64,000 nucleotides of DNA, from positions 1,674,001 through 1,738,000 of the forward strand of contig JAQFWX010000006.1 of assembly GCA_027605045.1 (NCBI GenBank). Reading direction: 5' to 3'. This DNA comes from Phallus indusiatus. Lineage: Eukaryota > Basidiomycota > Agaricomycetes > Phallales > Phallaceae. Of the stretch, positions 49,560 through 61,224 are shown piece by piece. Position numbers and translations under genes: made by a program. Under the pieces are notes generated by a model that saw only the letters and a program-made list of their open reading frames with translations, was not told the DNA's origin and searched no databases. The stretch's first letter is position 1, and each line of letters begins with the position of its first letter.

Positions 49560-52003
49560 TATCCACCAAGGCCTGGAGCTGGCTAACGCGCAATTTCTAA
49601 TCGGAATTAATATTAGTAAAGGACAGGAGTCAATTGGAAGAACTCGACTTGCCTTTATCTTGGACCATTCCCGTGTTACAGAAACGGCTTGAACATTAGA
49701 GTCAGGGCTTTGTAAATGATCTTGTTCGGGTAGCTTTGACGGCTCTAACGACACATCTGAAGACTTAAACAAAGCTTAAAAATAAAGTCGAATCACCAAG
49801 ACAACTAAACTCACCTGAGTCACCTCAGCGGCGGCCTCAAAGTGCGCCCATAAATTATTTATGATTGCTTCAAGGTACACATCTGCAAGGATGCTTTCGA
49901 AAGAAACATTGCGTTCGCGGCAGAGGCGTCGGGCAACACGCGACGCTTTTATCGTTGCAGCTAAAATTCTATATGCAGTTTGCTTATTTGCAACCTGCTC
50001 CCAAGTTAACCCATTGAACCCAACGCCACTACGGAAATGGTTGTGTCCCCATGACGCGTTGGTGTTGTCTTCATCAACATCCATGGTGTTTGGATCAGCG
50101 TGTTCAATCCCAGCAAGAAAGTCCTGTACTGCTGGCGACGACGATGCTTCGCATGTCTCTGGAAGCCCATGCAAGGCTTCCAGAAGGTGGTGTCCGTTCG
50201 GGATGGTTTTGTAATCGGGATCATCAGTCATAATAACTGTGCGCAGTGAATACCAAAATAAAACAACAATAGAAAACTTACGTTTAAGACTTTCATATGA
50301 AGCTGGAACTTCAATGGAGGGAATGCCAGCTTCACTCGGTCTGGACACGACAATTTCCGGAACGACTTGGGTATCACAACCTGAACACGAATTAGCAATA
50401 CATTATAATAGAAACAAATTCACTGACTAGTCGTGAACCTCCTTTTTTTTAACTGAAGGACGGGGGACGTAGGGATTATCTTGTGCTTTGCATGCTTGAG
50501 CGGAGACATAGATGGAGGTTGTGGTGGGGCGCTGGCGGCCGATGGGGGAGGAGGCGAATTTGGACGATCCAAATCGTCGTCGTCGTCATCTTCTTCAGGC
50601 TGCGCTTGTGGTGCCGTCGTTGACCTGGCTTTTAAGGCATCCAGGACGTTCAGTATAACCATTTCGACCTTCCAGTGATTGGCGCACAGCTGGAGGAATG
50701 GTTGTTCGAGTTCAAGTTTGGCCACTACTTCCTCCCACTTCTGGGGATACTCCTTCATGAAGAATCTCTTGCGAAAAGGCTTATTGGGGTCGGCTGGTCT
50801 GCATGGCATAAGGATTTCTTCAACGAGTCTGAAAGCCGATCGCTGTATGTCGTCCCAATGAGATTTTGAAATGGGTAATCCGTCGTCCGTACGGATGCAC
50901 TTTCTGACCGGAGGGCGCGTCTCGTTACCTACGGACACTTGGTGGCCGGTGTAGGCCTTTAGATCTTCGGGAAGCCAAATCACGCCCCCAGGATATTCGG
51001 AGGGTCTTGTTGCAGGACGTTTGATAGAGTTTGACGACTCTGATGTGGATAAGTGTGTGCGTGATGCAGAGTCGCTTGGACTGAGAGAGGTCGATACACT
51101 GGAGACATAGGGAAGTTTGCTTGACATGCAAACCATTAAGCAAACTTCAAGCAGAGACCCAGTTTGCTTGGAGTTTCCCACTGTTTCAAACTTTGTACAA
51201 ACTCTCAATTTGATCAGAGTTTACTTGTGTAAATAGATTTCATACAAATTTTCTGACAAACCTTAATTAAATGTTATGTGGATGTTATGCAGATGCTGAA
51301 CAAGCAATCTGCTCAAGGTTTTCATATGATTTGCATCAAAATCTATTCATAGGATACTTAGCCAAGCAAACTTCTATCAAACTCAAAGTGTTCACAAAGT
51401 TTGATCCATCCAGAAAACTTTAGGCAAACTAGGTCTCTGCTTAGAGTTTGCTTAATGGTTTGCATGTCAAGCAAACTTTCCTATGTCTCCAGTGATAAGG
51501 GTGATAGGGAGGAACGGGTTCTTTGGGGCCATCTTAGTTATTTACTAACATCAAAGAAATGAAAACACTTACTTTGTACCCTTCAAATAGTCGTTCTCGT
51601 CTTTCAACTGTTGGATTTGGACCGTTAACTCCGATATCTCCTTGTTCGACTTGGCTAGGCTAGCTTTCAGTTCGTCGTTTTGATCTGACAGTCTATCATT
51701 TCTTATTCCTTGGTTGTCAATTCTCGTTGACAGGCTGTAGATTCTGTTGTATAGACTTTGGATGAAAGGCGGAACCTGAGACGAAGGATCGATTACCGTG
51801 GGGGCCTCAGACGGAGAAGTGAGTGTGGGGGAAGGACAAGGAGATGATGACATAGGGGGCTGGGAATAGGCTAGCACAGAAGGCGGATCAAACGCTGGCG
51901 TAACTGATCGGTCTCGCAGGTCGGGGTGAATTGCATGGCAGCGTTGTAGCTCCGGTGCCAACTGCGGTGCTGGTAATTGTGAAAGGCGATTATTTGAGTC
52001 CAT
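49560..52003 (-). pseudogene. Second gene of the 10.2-kb transposon, interrupted by a MITE
   Basis: Exon 1 (52003-51573, start MDSNNRLSQLPAPQLAPELQ) is proline-rich, then forms a coiled coil (LYNRIYSLSTRIDNQGIRND, LTVQIQQLKDENDYLKG). A GTAAGT donor leads to 51532, where the frame meets the MITE at 51494-51097 and resumes to about 50420. That part contains YPGGVIWLPEDLKAYTGHQ, SHWDDIQRSAFRLVEEILM, MKEYPQKWEEVVAKLELEQP, a poly-Asp run and a basic tail. Further blocks at 50340-49815 (YESLKR, spliced to VIMTDDPDYKTIPNGHHLLE, then WEQVANKQTAYRILAATIKA) are probably downstream exons. It lies downstream of the transposase on the same strand. Disordered and coiled-coil first, helical later: the same general plan as the companion gene at 48393-60982. 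No function recognised. Confidence 0.5.
51097..51494. mobile_element. CACTA-type MITE
   Basis: 398 bp. Both ends start CACTGGAGACATAGG, and the inverted repeat continues for about 65 bases with few changes (AAGTTTGCTTGACATGCAAA). The 3-bp ATA is on both sides (51094-51096 and 51495-51497). CACTR termini and a 3-bp duplication are diagnostic of the CACTA/En-Spm superfamily. No coding capacity. It splits the second gene of the enclosing transposon. Confidence 0.85.
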
Positions 52004-52299
52004 GATGTCAGAAAATAAAAAGGAAGGGAGGAAAGGAGGATAGGAAAAAGGAAATGAGGAAAAGGAAAAAGGAAACGAGGAAAAGGAAACGGGGAAAGGG
52101 GAAAAGGAAACGAGAAGGAAAAAAAAAGAGGAAGTCAAGAGCTGGAAGTCTTCACGGTAGTTTCCATCTCCGACTCCGACATAGCCGCTAACGCGCTGAC
52201 GATGAAGGAGTGCAGTAACGTACTCGGTAATTGATAAAGTGCTAGTGATTCTATCAATGCAAAATATTGTTAAGAATGTGATTGACATACAAGCGACAT

Positions 52300-53704
52300 G
52301 ATAATTAGATTATACCTCCCATATATGCACCTCATGACCAACCATCAAGCCTTGACAGCAAACCTCCTTACGGAAAAGTAGATGTTCTTCCGTTGTCTCT
52401 CTAGTTTCAAGGACCTCTCGTAGGGTGTTAACCGTCTATAGATAGCGCGAGTCTTTTTATATCTTAAATCAAGAGGGAGAAATCCACGGTGGTTTTGACA
52501 TTGCTTCTGGGTTATGACGGTCAACATGAGCTACAAATAGTAAAGATACTGATAGTTACGCAGGAAGCTTTCTTTCTCAACATACTTGATTAAGGAAAGT
52601 CTTGATCTTGCTATCGCGTCGCATGTACCATGAGTGCATGAGCCATGGCTAAGGCTGAAGAACTTCGAGGCTGATGCAGCTCGCGAAATTGTTGCAAAGA
52701 TTATTGATGATCTTTTGGACACTGCGAAAGGCAACCTACCTTTCTCTGAAAAACTTTGTAATCCGGGACCACTACTTGATCAACTAAGCCATCATTTTGT
52801 CGTCATATGCTGTGAAGAAACTTGAGTTCGAAAAATGACCGGTTGTTCACGTTCATTGACCGGCATTATTATTATGACCTCAAAGACAGACCTTGGAATC
52901 TCGTGATTTCGAAAGCTAGGACACAATTTTATTACTAGTAGGGCTCTATTTGAATTCTTAAGTATATGCCAGCCGACCCTCCCACTAATAATGCTCTCAA
53001 CACAATTTCACTTATTGTTCTTATATGTCGTCCCAGATGAATGAAAGAAGATGGGATGGACTATCAAGAGAATATTTCATATCTAATAAAAATCATACAG
53101 TCAACTTATCAAGCTTCAATGCAATGGTTCAAAAGCTGCACAGTCTACCCTTGAGCTTCAAGCGCAGTTAGACGACGGAAGTATATCTAGTACGGTATTG
53201 AGATATAAAGTTACAAGTTTGTGTAACATGCGACGGATAGCGGAATCAACGGGAATCATTGCATAATTAGCCATTTCCTTACTTAAATATATGGAAAAAG
53301 ATCACGCGATTACGAAGGTCATCGCGCAGCTCAGATACATCATGGTATGCTGTCAAAAAGACTTTCAGCAGTCGCTTGAACACATCTGTATAGGGTCTCC
53401 ATGAACAAGAAAGGGCAAAGGTGTTCAATCAAACTTTTGAAAGTCTTTTGACAACATCTATGTGGTTGAGGTGAGCGGTTTTCCACTGTCTGCATCGTCA
53501 TATCACTTTAACAAACAAGTATATGCACATGTCTTGGATCAATAGCTGGCATACATGATGATTTTCTCTACTTTTTTTTGATGATACAAATAGACGGATT
53601 ACAATAGCATCAAAGGAATCGATTTTAATAGTCGTTGGAAAAAATGCGAGCAATACAGAATCAAAATGTACCCAGTTTTCATATTAAGCGGCCGGACCCC
53701 TCCT
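52300..53704. other. Inter-gene region of the 10.2-kb transposon
   Basis: No clear gene. A plus-strand frame at 52634-52825 has a helical look (NFEADAAREIVAKIIDDLLD) but no start context or partner exon. The rest is AT-rich. Confidence 0.35.
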
Positions 53705-56700
53705 TTAAATATCTTCATCGGCAGGTTCTTTGTCAGTCTCGAGCTCTGCTTCTGCCAGGTCTGGCATATGCTGTATGAGCATCTCGAGACCTGGGTGCTT
53801 TTGTATAACATAGACGCGGTTGCTATTTGGAACTCTCCAAAGACCGACAATGGTCGAAATTTCAGAGATCTGTAGAACGTGAAGTTCATCTATCTTGTCC
53901 CAGTGTCCCCGAATAGCAACACCAAACAGTTCCTCTATCTCACGCAATGGCTTATAGATTACCACACTTTTATTTTCACCTTGGTAAGTGAAGTTATAAA
54001 AGGCGTAAGCCTCTCCAAATATCATCTGTGGACCTCGTGCCTACTCACCATCAAATATAAATGCCGAATGAAATTCATTGAAACCTACCTTAAACCACCG
54101 GTAGTGTCTCTTGGCAGGATTTTCCGGTCCTTCGGTAAGCAAACTTCGAAGCACATACCCATTCGACAATCTAAGTTTTCCCCACCGCTGATAATCGTCG
54201 AGTAAAAGACCCGGAGACCCCAGCCATTTCGCAATAGCGGACAATTCAGCTTTTAGTTGATTATGCGCCAAGTTTCCCCACAACTTTTTCTTGGGGGAAG
54301 GAGGTTGTCTAGAGAACATAGGCATCGAAGACGAATCCCGTGAAGATGAAGTTGAATTTAAACGAGCTGGAAAGGACGTCAGCTGGGGATAGTATAATTG
54401 AAGGATCTCGATAAGCTCCTTCTCTTTAACAAGCCGGGTGAGGTTCGCAAAGGGAGCTTTGCGAGAGCGAACTCGATGACCAAGCTCACCAATTGATCGT
54501 TCAACGGTAGCTTGAGAGCCTAGTCGAACGGATCCATTCCAGCGTATATGTGCCGGAATGTGGATGAGCTGGAATACACAGAGACGACACCTTGAGATAT
54601 TCTTGGGATCGTTATTGACATAAATTTTCTCGAATCCGGTGAGAAATTGTGCGATTTTTGAATGAAGATTTTGAAGATCTGTTTCCGTCCTTCCAACCAG
54701 AGTCATTGCATACTCTACAATGTAAACAAATTCCGCAAAATTTCGGATTACTTCAAGATTGGAATCATCGGTAAATTCGAGCATCATCGGAACAAGATAC
54801 CAATGAAGCAGAGCCATCCATTCATATATTTTGTATTGGCTCTGGTTTTTCAAGAAAACGTCCCGAACAGGACCACAGAAAGAAGGGGGCAATGTTGTCA
54901 TGGCCAGGGGAATATTTTCACCGATCATTTGAAGGTATGATTTGTCGACATGACCCGGTTCATCCTTTGACGTTTTCTTTGCCCATAAATCCCAAAAGAA
55001 CGGTAGACAGTTTTCATAGAACAAGTGAAAAGGGTCGAATGGAAAGAAGCTCGGGTGTCGAAATGCAGGACTAGCGGCACATATTGTGAGTCTTGAAATA
55101 CCAGTTTGTTGTGTTATACGTGTTCTCAGAACATCTGTGGTTGCATTATTCAATTTTTGGATTGTTTCCCAATAATGCTTCTGATTTCGCAACGGGAGTT
55201 TGTCGATGTTGTAGTTCGGCCGTTCTGGGTTGTACTTCTCTGCTTCAGGTGGCTGAAGTGGATAATAATTCCGTTTAGAACCCTTTTCGCTTGTTTTTGC
55301 GCCTTTTACCAGAACGAACCTGTCCCCATAAACGGCTGAATGTCCAGCCATGCCGCTGACCTTGGTTGATCCAGGCATGTCCCCAAGACCCATGGTGATA
55401 TACGCTCTGAGCATGAAGAAGGTCGAATCGACGGCATCCCAGACCCAGATCCCTTCAGATGCCCGGGCCATCTCTTGAAATAATGGTACCAGGAAAGAGT
55501 CGAGATTTTGAGGGCTATTTGGGCCCGGAATGACTAGAGTGATGATGACGTTACTAGATTTATAGCGTATATGCGGGGGCAAATTTAGCAGGATCAATAT
55601 AGCGACCCAAACATTCGATTGTCGCTTCATTGTTAATTGAGCTCCGTCGGAGGAGAATGCGAAGGCAATGTCTCGACGATCTTTGAAAAGACCCATGTGA
55701 TTGTAGTGTGTTGCATGCACCTTCGAATCTGGGAAATCTTTGTATCTACTAGCCGCTCCGACGAGGTGCAAAGCCTCCTTGAGATAACGGTCTCTATAAC
55801 GCATGTCGTTTGCGGTAGTTTTGTTGGCAAAGAGAGCGCGAATTGTTGCCATAACTGGTAGAACGGCGAACTGGGCACGGGGCACTGGTTTCTGCTGTGA
55901 TACTCCGGTAATATCACGGTATCTTGTCACCATACAAGGATTGCCATTCTTTGTTGACTCGTGAGGGCAGTGTTTCAATTGGGCATACGACCCAGAATAC
56001 GCTATACAGCTCGCTAGACACATATCTATCATAACTACCCGGTAATCGACTAAACGCTCCGCCAGTTGTCGAACGTTGTGTAATGAGAGGATGGTTTTTC
56101 CTGTTTCACGGGCGATGAGACCTGCATATTGTTTATATCCTAAATCGGTACCATTCGTGTTCCACCATACAATATAGTGAGATAACGATATTCTTTCTTG
56201 TTCCGTGAGGTCATGAGGGCGTGAAGCATAAGGCGGAGGGTCCTTAGAACAAGTATATCCACCTCGCAACTCTTCGCGCAGTTTCACCACCACGTCCGGA
56301 AGCGGTTCCTCGCTGTGACCGTCATTGGGATATTCGTCGTAGGTTTCCTCGTTATTCGAGCCAGAACACTCATCGACGTCAACATCCACGTCAGGTGGTT
56401 CAATGTCGCTGTGGTCTTCTCTTTGGCAGTGCTTCAAGTTATCTGGGATTTCTTCGGGTATATCAGAGTCTGAGTCATCGAATACGTTGATTTCAACGGT
56501 ATCTATAATCTCCTACTATAAGAGTGTGTATTTTAATGATAAATTGAACATTACCATAAGCGTAATCATTGTTCGAAACTAATACTGACAGTCACACAAA
56601 AGATACCGCATACTACAGATACAATGACTCACTTTCATCGTTATTACCGCCCGGTTCAGCGTCAACCTCAACATTTATTTCGTCCGTGTTATTATTATCC

Positions 56701-57205
56701 AAAACTAACTTTTGTCAGACACACAAAAGACAAAGCATACCGGTATGATGACTCACCGTCCGATGCAACACCAATGTCAACGTCCATTTCGTCAACAAAT
56801 TCTTCGTTAGCACAGACACGTTCAGGAGTAGCATGAAGCTCTAATTGTACGATATGTAATTTAGATTATATAGAAGTAGAATGGTTTTACTTGAACGTGA
56901 TCCGGAAGGGAGAGCACTTCGCACTCGAGGTTTTGTTTTCCCTATTGTATCATTATAAATGTGTCCACCGATCACGAAGAAAGTACCTTACTCTTATTTT
57001 CTTCAGCTTGTATTGAACGCTCATTTAATTGGATACATTCTGCATATTCAGCTTTCTGCACCTGAAAGGCTGCGCTATTCGAGTTGTTCAAGATCTCCAG
57101 TTGTTTTATGTCATTCTGTAGGTGATTTCTGATTGTTCTGAGCTGAAAACTATTTGCTCCTCGACATTTATGGCAAAGGCAAGCTATTGAATTACGATTT
57201 TCCAT
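53705..57205 (-). CDS. Tnp2-family transposase of the 10.2-kb element
   Basis: Start ATG 57205; exon 1 (to about 56990) carries CLCHKCRG followed by a coiled coil (RTIRNHLQNDIKQLEIL). Short acidic exons follow (about 56941-56892, 56850-56768, 56705-56640). The main exon runs from about 56516 to 54089 and contains FAFSSDGAQLTMKRQSNVW, NVIITLVIPGPNSPQNLDSF, YITMGLGDMPGSTKVSGMAG, HPSFFPFDPFHLFYENCLP and ERSIGELGHRVRSRKAPF. A 63-base intron (54088-54026) leads to a last exon 54025-53705. The order matches fungal Tnp2/En-Spm-like transposases, which cut and rejoin DNA at TIRs. The CxxC that usually follows the GLxGH motif is replaced (GHSAVYGDRFV). Otherwise it appears intact and may be active. 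Confidence 0.7.
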
Positions 57206-57487
57206 TGAGAGATGATGGAGAGATGGGGAGGGAAAGAGACTCTTGTCACTGGGAAATTGGTGCGTTGAAACGTGTCCAACACGAGTGTGATAACATAAAG
57301 CGATTTGTGCATGTTTGTAGGCTCGGCTGGTGGTTCAGTCACATTACACATATTATGTCTCTTCAATGACAATTAATTTTGAGGGATAGCTCGCAACGTG
57401 TACTTACGTGAGGTCGCGAAGAAGCAAAGGTGCTAAGCGCACTGGAACCAACACAATAATGATTGATAGAGGAAGAAATAAGATAGA

Positions 57488-57622
57488 ATATAAACTAGTC
57501 ATGTGTGGGTGAGGATATAAACTAGTCATGTGTGGACGAGGATATAAACCAGTCATGTGTGGACGAGGATATAAACCAGTCATGTGTGGGTGAAGATATA
57601 AACCAGTCATGTGTGGGTAATT
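57488..57622. repeat. 27-bp minisatellite, 5 copies
   Basis: Units begin ATATAAACCAGTCATGTG or ATATAAACTAGTCATGTG and start at 57488, 57515, 57542, 57569 and 57596; the last one diverges. It lies about 280 bases upstream of the transposase start, within the transposon. Confidence 0.85.
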
Positions 57623-58221
57623 CAACAACTTATGTAGCTGGGTGATTTACAATAAAATCAATCACGAATTGGCGATTCAATAACTTATATAGCTGAGTGA
57701 TTTCGAAGACAGCATCAGTAGCAGCAAAATCGATTCTACATACTAATAGTAGTGTGCCTAAATGGGTATTTTAGAGTAAAAACCAGTTATAGATGAGCGA
57801 TACAATGTATATGATGTGTTATTCTCAAAATAAGATAAACAGTCTTTATATATGATGAATTGGTACGTTCACATGTGTGTTTTTCTACGAACAGTCGGTG
57901 GTCTGTATGATGTGAATACAAATGCAAGTAATATATGCGGTCGAAACTATGCTCAAATCCCACAAAAAGAGACTTTAGTATAGATATTTTATTAAGCAAA
58001 CGTTGAAACTAAAATTAAATCATGAAGCAAAAGAGAGTTTATTGCATCGGCAAAAAGTCGAGCATTGAAAAGCAGACACATTCATACATGATGATAATCA
58101 TCATTGAGCATTCTCAACCAACCATTTCCTTGAATAGGCAGCTTTAATGAATTACGATAGACAGATTAGAATAAAGCTAACTCACCAATAGTCAAAAAAA
58201 GCTGTTAAGACCTTTTAAAGG

Positions 58222-58467
58222 CCGGCGATGTAAAGGGACATTCGAGCAATGGAAATACCTGTAATGCTGGACAGAAGCCAATATAATATCTAAAAACACA
58301 GTTTTTTTACAAGCTCCAATAAAAACTTACCCGAAATCATCAAGTATTTTGGCAGCCGCTGTGATGAGTTTTTCAGCGTTGTAACTTGACAGATTGGTGG
58401 CCAAAGTACTGCCACAGATTGACAGTACAAGCAAAAAAGCGCGGAAAATAGCGATCATAACGTTCAT
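58222..58467 (-). CDS. Candidate small secreted protein inside the transposon
   Basis: ATG 58467 opens a signal-peptide-like sequence (MNVMIAIFRAFLLVLSICGS, then TLATN), followed by LSSYNAEKLITAAAKILDDF. A GTAAGT donor lies at 58330. Two acceptors are possible, near 58286 (TTTTTTAG) or 58259 (CATTACAG). They give different short C-termini, about 70 residues in all. It lies between the transposase promoter and the right TIR, on the same strand as the transposase. Could be a captured host gene or chance. Confidence 0.3.
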
Positions 58468-59789
58468 AATGATAAAGATGTATTGTCTGAAAGACAACTT
58501 GAACAATGGTGGCAGACTACAACGGGGGCAAACAACAACACAATCAACGACATAATCAACGGTATTGAGCGGTCTGGATAACATTGGAGATAGATGCAAC
58601 AAAATAGAAAAATACTAATAAAAATCTATACAGATAATAGCCAAAATACCAAAAATAAGCGAGAGGCGACTAGGGGATTTTTAAGAATCAAACAGCGAGC
58701 GGAATCCAGTTTCTCAACCATTTGCAGGGTTTCCGTATCATTTTTTATATTTTAGTCTTACGGACATTGGGACTTCAATGCTTTCATCAGATGGTTTATT
58801 AGATACCTTATTACATTAGTACTATAGTACATTATGGATTGGATTTTAACGCGTCGACAAGCGGGTCGGGTGTTTGCGTACGCGCGCGTACGTTACAGCT
58901 CAGTTTTACTGACTTCCGCTGACGAGTGTCTGATTAATCGAGACGGGTCCATGACTAGACTTTGACGGTTTTTAAACTCCGCTTTTACTGACATTTGTCT
59001 GACGCCTGTTCGACTAATCCCTGAATCTGTTGACGCGCCACTGACAGGAAACCAACAAACTCCGACGAAATTTGGATTCCCGTTTTTACTGAGAGTCACC
59101 TGTCAGACCCCAACAGGTCCCTTCGGCCGTGGCTAAGGAAAGAACTGCCTCTGAATGGTCTGACTACCTGGATTTGTCGGACAAAAGTAGGCTCAAGGCA
59201 GAGGAAGCCGCGAAGGTGAGCTCCATTTCTTTTATTAATTATTTACTTATCTGATGGGTACTTGTAGATGGACCTTTTCACGCTGCTGATAGCTATATTT
59301 TGCATGATTTTGAAGCTGATTGAGGTTTGCGCGGATCCGACTGGTCAGCTGGAAACTCTCAAGGAGCGTCCATGGGTTAAGGTATGATCTTTACGTTGTA
59401 TTGCATCTTGTTGCTAATGATCCAAATGAATAGAATGAACTTGCGCAATTTTCGAAGGATTTGCTTATGACGCCGGTAATCAAGAGCTACAACAAACCTT
59501 TAACGCACTTTGCCTTTGTGAGTTGAGAGGTTTAAATGTGAATTTATTCTAATATTGCATATAGGAGATGGTCCTCAAGAAAAATTCTCCCTATAATGTT
59601 CCTATTCCTGATAAATATAAAAAAGATATCAACGCAGTAAAAAAGATAAAGTCGCTGTATCTTAGCAACTGCACTGCGTGGAGATCAAGAGCGCATAGAA
59701 TAGTAAACAAACGTTCCTCCTTATCCTATCAACAACTAATAATTTTTCAGATAATGAGGGCTCTCCTGGACAACACGCCTGCTGAAGTG

Positions 59790-60337
59790 TAAGGCTCTCA
59801 ACGGGTTGGATCCGCGGGTACGGGTACCCGTACCCGCGGGTCAGTGTCAAAAATTTGGGTATCCTCGACCTGACCCGGGTTTTGACCCGCAGGTCACGTG
59901 ACAACCTGCGGGTAGGCAGGTCAACCTGTGACAACAGGTAATCTGCAGGTACCTGTGTGTTACCTGCAGGTAATGTCACGTGTGACTAGATGTTACTAGA
60001 TTAAGTTATTAAGCGAGATGGGCGCTTATTTAAGCGCCCAACTTATCTTGTAGAGAATTAAAAAATATTGTTGACATATTTTTTTATTTCCATTTTAAGT
60101 AAGATTTGAGCTCTCTAGAGCCAAAATAAAAAAAAAATCACGACAAACACCACTCGAAAATCACCCACTTGTCACTATGTCTTATAGGGCGGGTTAGCAC
60201 GGGTACCCGTGGTTTCGAAAATGGCTACCTGTACCCGACCCGGGTCAATTAGGCGCCGGGTACCCGTGACCTGCGGGTACGGATACAGGTACCTGCGGGT
60301 TAAACCTGTGCGACCTCTAACCCGTTGAGAGCCTTAA
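59790..60337. mobile_element. hAT-type MITE, copy 2
   Basis: About 548 bp with TIR TAAGGCTCTCAACGGGTT and the 8-bp duplication CTGAAGTG (59782-59789 and 60338-60345; one extra A at the right end). The interior resembles 46476-47044, including GAGCTCTCTAGAGCC and the ACCCGCGGGT palindromes. It splits an exon of the companion gene between TPAEV and LARTLSH. Confidence 0.85.
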
Positions 60338-61224
60338 CTGAAGTGCTTGCTAGAACTTTATCACACTCTGGATTTACCATCACCAAACGTGCCGTCTGGC
60401 GGGCGGGTGCACTGGTAAGTTTGATAGTGTTTGTGAAACTTGGTACTGATGTTTGTATTATAGCGTTACGCTGCATCTTTGCATGATAAAGTCATCAAGA
60501 CAAATAATATTGGTCAACCGGTGGAAATCGAAATCCCGGAAAGAATAACTAGACTCGTCTTCAATAGTCCTTTCGGTCTCAAGGTTACGGTACATTTTAC
60601 AGGTGATTTTTGGCAAGACGTGGACATATTTTTGGCTGCAATGCAGAAGCTGGCCAAAGGGCAATCCCCTTCTTCCGCAACGCATTCACAGTATTTTCAT
60701 CTGTGAATTAAAACTATATCTATTTCTTTCTTTTGACAACTGATACTGCGTATATGTAGTATTGAGTGCTCGTTCTACAGGATTGATGCCGAAGCTTATA
60801 ACCATGAGATCGAAAATATTGTTCAAGAACCACCGTTGTCCCGACAAATCCAAATTCAAGAGATGCTTCAGAATTTCAAGCTCAACGAAGAGCAAGTTCT
60901 TAGGCATGAGACACAATCGAATGTGCACAACGGATCAGCAGCTGCCTCAATGTCAGATGACTGTGAGTGGCCTCATTCTTAATCTTTACTTCTGTTCACG
61001 GCCTTCAAGAGTCAAAAGAGCCTTAGACATCATACCCACAAGCCCCATATCTTAGCGTTTTTTCTAATAATCTTTCCGTGCACCATATTTCATTTATTAG
61101 ACTAGTTAGTTTGAAGAACTTCGCCATATCTTTACAGAACATTCTTTAATATAAAACGTTTACTCTTTAAATGCCAGAAAAAGCCTGTATGTCGCTCGTT
61201 AATTGCTTCCGCGTGCGGAGATTT

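Larger units (their letters stand above)
48884..59093. mobile_element. 10.2-kb Tnp2-type DNA transposon inserted in the companion gene
   Basis: A perfect 20-bp TIR CTCAGTAAAAACGGGAATCC stands at 48884-48903 and inverted at 59074-59093. The same 7-bp AGTCACC lies directly outside each end (48877-48883 and 59094-59100). Subterminal zones are rich in GTCAGAC or GTCTGAC on both arms. It carries a Tnp2-like transposase, a second gene on the same strand, a minisatellite and a possible secreted-peptide gene. If the TIRs are allowed one mismatch (CCC/CTC start), the duplication could instead be three bases, TCA, as in CACTA elements. Confidence 0.8.
48393..60982 (+). pseudogene. Companion gene of the composite element, split by a 10.2-kb transposon and a MITE
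   Basis: The frame from ATG 48393 is low-complexity (Asn/Ser/Pro/His repeats such as NPSNPANPANPAN) and runs to the insertion at 48884. It resumes in frame at 59101. Exons 59101-59215, 59268-59381, 59434-59517, 59565-59702, 59751-59789, then after the MITE 60346-60414, 60464-60690 and 60781-60982, all fit GT-AG in frame and would total 492 aa. The helical C-terminal domain includes DLSDKSRLKAEEAAKMDLF, NELAQFSKDLLMTPVIKSY, SGFTITKRAVWRAGALRYAA and FTGDFWQDVDIFLAAMQ. No enzymatic motif recognised. It is probably the second gene of the two-gene transposon. Confidence 0.65.

Noticed and set aside
57488..57622. Regular 27-bp repeats considered as a CRISPR array
   Set aside because: The repeats are contiguous with no spacers and the genome is eukaryotic; it is a minisatellite.
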